A stretch of DNA of 64,000 nucleotides from contig NW_021167089.1 of assembly GCF_003711515.1 (NCBI RefSeq), forward strand, positions 706,907-770,906, in the 5' to 3' direction. Position 1 is the stretch's first letter. Every line of letters starts with the position of its first letter. The position numbers and the translations under genes are program-made. The stretch comes from Sodiomyces alkalinus F11 (Eukaryota; Ascomycota; Sordariomycetes; Glomerellales; Plectosphaerellaceae). Of the stretch, positions 61,581-64,000 are shown piece after piece. Below the pieces are notes generated by a model, which worked only from the letters and a program-made list of their open reading frames with translations, was not told the DNA's origin and did no database searches.

Positions 61581-62661
61581 TGGCTCGACGTTGACCAGTT
61601 CAGCTACAACGTAATTACAACGTACAACGCTGGCTGGGCCTTTCGCCTTTCCAGGGCTTCATGTCCTGCCTGCGGCGGCTTATGTACTGTACACGTACGT
61701 CGTACATTTTTTTTGTGTGGACGTCGTCGGATTCGTTACCAACTTGCCGGCATCAGGGGTTTCCAGTGCTCTTTCGATTGATGAAACAGTGTAATTAATA
61801 ATTATTGAACCGCCCGGGGGCGTCCGTCTTCGAAAGTCGGTCCTGGAGATTGCATTGGCCAGGTTATGGTTGAAAAAGGACAAGGGGACAGGGGGACAGG
61901 GGGTGGGCAGTCTACACGTGTATTAGTTAGGTACGTTGTAGTGGACACCCAGCAGCGTGGGCCGGCCGTCGGCGGCGAACATGTGAACGTGTGGATAATA
62001 CGGAGTACAATAAGCTGCCCAGGCTTCTTCTGATGGCCCCAGAGCGCCCCATAGCATACCGTGTTAGACGAAGATCGTCTTCTTTTCTAGTGTAGAAAGA
62101 TTCACAGGGGAAACGGGGCAAAACGCGGCAGCTATCTATGTATCTAATTTCGACGTAAAGAACGGGCCTCTTCGATCGTCGAACGTACTTTGTACGCGAA
62201 AACTCGTCCGCTACTTCGCGTATAGCAATCTCCTCGGTACTGAGTAAGGTAGACACGACATTATCAGTCAACATTACACAGGGATCTTGTGATTTAGTGT
62301 ATGCGACCTCATGCAGCTGAGCAGTCAGTCGCATTCGTTCGAGTACGAGAGGACCAAGGCAAGGGCGAGACAAGAGGGTTTTTTCTTTTTTTCTTTTTTT
62401 CTTCTTCCTAAATCCGACACAAGGTTTCAGGCAATATTGCCTCAATATCAGTTGAGATGTTCCAGTTTTGAAAGGAGAAAGGAAAATGAGGCTTCATTAG
62501 TCAGTAGGTTATATGTAGGTGGGAGCGAGGAGCAAGGAGCAAGGAGCAAGCCAATTGACGATTTATTTGTCTTGAACACTTTCTCATGCACCGCACGCAG
62601 GGAGGGACGCAATGATTCAGCCGTGATGTATGTACCCGGAAGGAAATGGTAATAACTTATA

Positions 62662-62870
62662 AGTCCCCACCCCTCCTTCTGGGACATACCCCATTTGGGA
62701 CACAACTTTACACCAAAACAGGGCTTTTTAGACCCCTGCTATTTTATTCAATAAAATAGTAAATATTATAAAATCAAAACCCTATATAAAGTAAAAGTCA
62801 AGTACTAATATTCTATTCATAGTTTTGATATAGGTCTAGTATAAGAGCTATACTATAGCTTAGAAGTTAG
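62662..62870 (+). repeat. Left terminal inverted repeat arm
   Basis: 209 bp, ending ...TAGAAGTTAG; pairs with 63291-63499. Confidence 0.88.
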
Positions 62871-63290
62871 GCCTTGAATATTTATTTATTTTAGTATGTG
62901 TTTTCTTAGTAACTTAAAATATAACTAAGAATATTCATAATAGCTTAGTATTACTCGTGAAAAATATACCTTAAATATCAGAAAATAGCCTAAAATTCAT
63001 AAATACTACTATAGAACCCTTATAAAAAAGTATATAGTATTCGAGAAGTTATTAAGTAATACGTGTAAGCCTATATAAAGATTTAGTAGGGGAAGTCTAC
63101 TTTTAGTTATATTATGGAAACTAGAATATATAGTATTAGATACGTAATAAAGATATATAGTATAGAGTTGAAGGTTATTTTTAGTACTTATTTTATAGCT
63201 ATACCTATATTACTTAATTTATAATTAATATATTTCTATTTGTTAAGGATTCCTTATATAGTATATACTAACACTAACAAAATTAACTCT

Positions 63291-63499
63291 CTAACTTCTA
63301 AGCTATAGTATAGCTCTTCTACTAGACCTATATCAAAACTATGAATAGCATATTAGTACTTGATTTCTACTTTATGTAGGGTTTTAATTTTATAATATTT
63401 ACTATTTTATTGAATAAAATAGCAGGGGTCTAAAAAGCCCTGTTTTGGTGTAAAGTTATGTCCCAAATGGGGTATATCCCAGAAGGAGGGGTGGGGACT
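63291..63499 (-). repeat. Right terminal inverted repeat arm
   Basis: 209 bp, starting CTAACTTCTA; complement of 62662-62870 with a few transitions. Confidence 0.88.
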
Positions 63500-63501
63500 T
63501 A

Positions 63502-64000
63502 AATGACGATCAGGATGTTAGGTACGTTGTAATTATTAATTAGGTAGTTGCCGTTTTCCATGTCCAGGCAGCAACTTTTCTCCACTTTCTCCACTCTTAT
63601 CCTGTATCCTGGGAGTGGTGTGGCTGGTGCACAAGCCTCAGCTTGCTTTAGCCACTTCAGTTGCTACCAGCTGTCCAAAATCTCATCCCTCTGACCGTCG
63701 AAACTTCAGGTCAGGGATCGCCAAAATTTCCACCGTGATCCATTGTCGATATCAGATATCAGTCCGATTCCCAACTTCGCGACTGCAACACTGCAACACC
63801 AGCCAAAATTTCCCTTTCATTTTTACTTTCTTCTTCTCTGCTCCCTCTACTCAGTTATATTTGCTTACAGACCCTGTCGTCTCAGCGACCCAGGCCAAGT
63901 ACTGGACCTACAAAGGAGGGACACTCCGACTCGCTCACTCGGAGTCAAATTGGATCAGCAAAAGTTCTGAATACTGGCTAGTTGACAGACAACGCGAGAA
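63502..64000. other. Right edge of window
   Basis: About 500 bp. A 75-codon plus-strand frame (63743-63970) has one hydrophobic stretch, but nothing shows that it is a gene; it could be the leader of a gene beyond the edge. Confidence 0.35.

Larger units (their letters stand above)
59780..62661. other. 2.9-kb gene-poor region
   Basis: Left part is promoter of the 859-residue protein gene. It holds A/G-rich tracts (about 59990-60055 and 60160-60185), a TA microsatellite (60484-60507) and a GATGC pentamer repeat (61557-61580). The word TACAACGTA or its complement recurs (about 60133, 60781, 61610-61625 and 61929). Frames such as 61927-62445 (minus, 172 codons) have no recognisable content. Confidence 0.45.
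62662..63499. mobile_element. Fold-back DNA element with 209-bp terminal inverted repeats
   Basis: The ends read AGTCCCCACCCCTCCTTCTG and its complement. The two arms (62662-62870 and 63291-63499) are nearly perfect inverted copies. TA lies at both outer edges (62660-62661 and 63500-63501), the target choice of the Tc1/mariner/pogo superfamily. The 420-bp centre is very AT-rich and has no ORF, so the element is non-autonomous. The few arm differences are mostly C/T type, as expected from RIP. Size and long arms suit a MITE or an internally deleted element. Confidence 0.88.

Noticed and set aside
61927..62445. 172-codon minus-strand frame
   Set aside because: Contains a poly-Lys run from an A-rich tract and no recognisable motif.

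Overview
The window looks like nuclear DNA of a filamentous ascomycete (Pezizomycotina, most likely a Sordariomycete). The evidence is compact GC-rich genes with short GT-AG introns, a fused mitochondrial acetylglutamate kinase/acetylglutamyl-phosphate reductase gene of the arg-6 type, Zn2Cys6 and F-box genes, and AT-rich transposon relics depleted in CA/TG, as repeat-induced point mutation (RIP) leaves them. The species cannot be fixed from the sequence alone.

Layout. 0-0.8 kb: a ribonucleotide-reductase regulator of the Spd1/Dif1 type on the minus strand. 0.98-7.15 kb: a complete but RIP-dead Ty1/Copia retrotransposon (148-bp LTRs, GAAGG target duplication) sitting 147 bp upstream of that gene's start codon. 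8.9-18.6 kb: housekeeping genes: ribosomal protein eS27, a phosducin-like chaperone cofactor, an LRR protein, an RNA 3'-phosphate cyclase homologue and an Est1-type protein. 18.6-23.6 kb: about 5 kb with no convincing gene. 23.6-29 kb: a six-exon gene for a 1614-residue protein with a sacsin/NO VEIN-type ATPase domain. 29.8-31.0 kb: a broken TAP-type alpha/beta hydrolase. 31.3-33.1 kb: a Zn2Cys6 regulator. 34-45 kb: EMC1 and ISY1 (divergent), arg-6 and a synaptobrevin. 46.7-48.6 kb: a GH76 mannanase (DCW1/DFG5 type). 49.8-50.3 kb: a small candidate gene with two related introns. 50.8-52.4 kb: autophagy gene ATG29 with a 10-nt micro-exon. 52.65-53.1 kb: tRNA-Glu and tRNA-Arg facing each other across an AT-rich spacer. 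53.4-54.8 kb: an F-box gene cut by one in-frame TGA. 55.2-59.8 kb: two unrecognised protein genes. 62.66-63.5 kb: an 838-bp fold-back element with 209-bp terminal inverted repeats and a TA target duplication.

There is no operon-like logic; genes are transcribed singly. Several serve basic cell machinery: translation (eS27), splicing (ISY1), membrane-protein insertion (EMC1), exocytosis (synaptobrevin), wall assembly (GH76), arginine synthesis (arg-6) and autophagy (ATG29). All exon structures below were joined by hand from splice signals and frame. Five real genes contain coding exons of 3 to 45 nt that simple ORF reading misses.

I did not find a clear new multi-gene system. The most unusual items are the promoter-proximal RIPped Copia insertion, the micro-exon in ATG29, the two consecutive introns that look like copies of each other, the cyclase homologue with Tyr in place of the catalytic His, the large GHKL ATPase, and a recurring GGTACCT palindrome confined to intergenic DNA.
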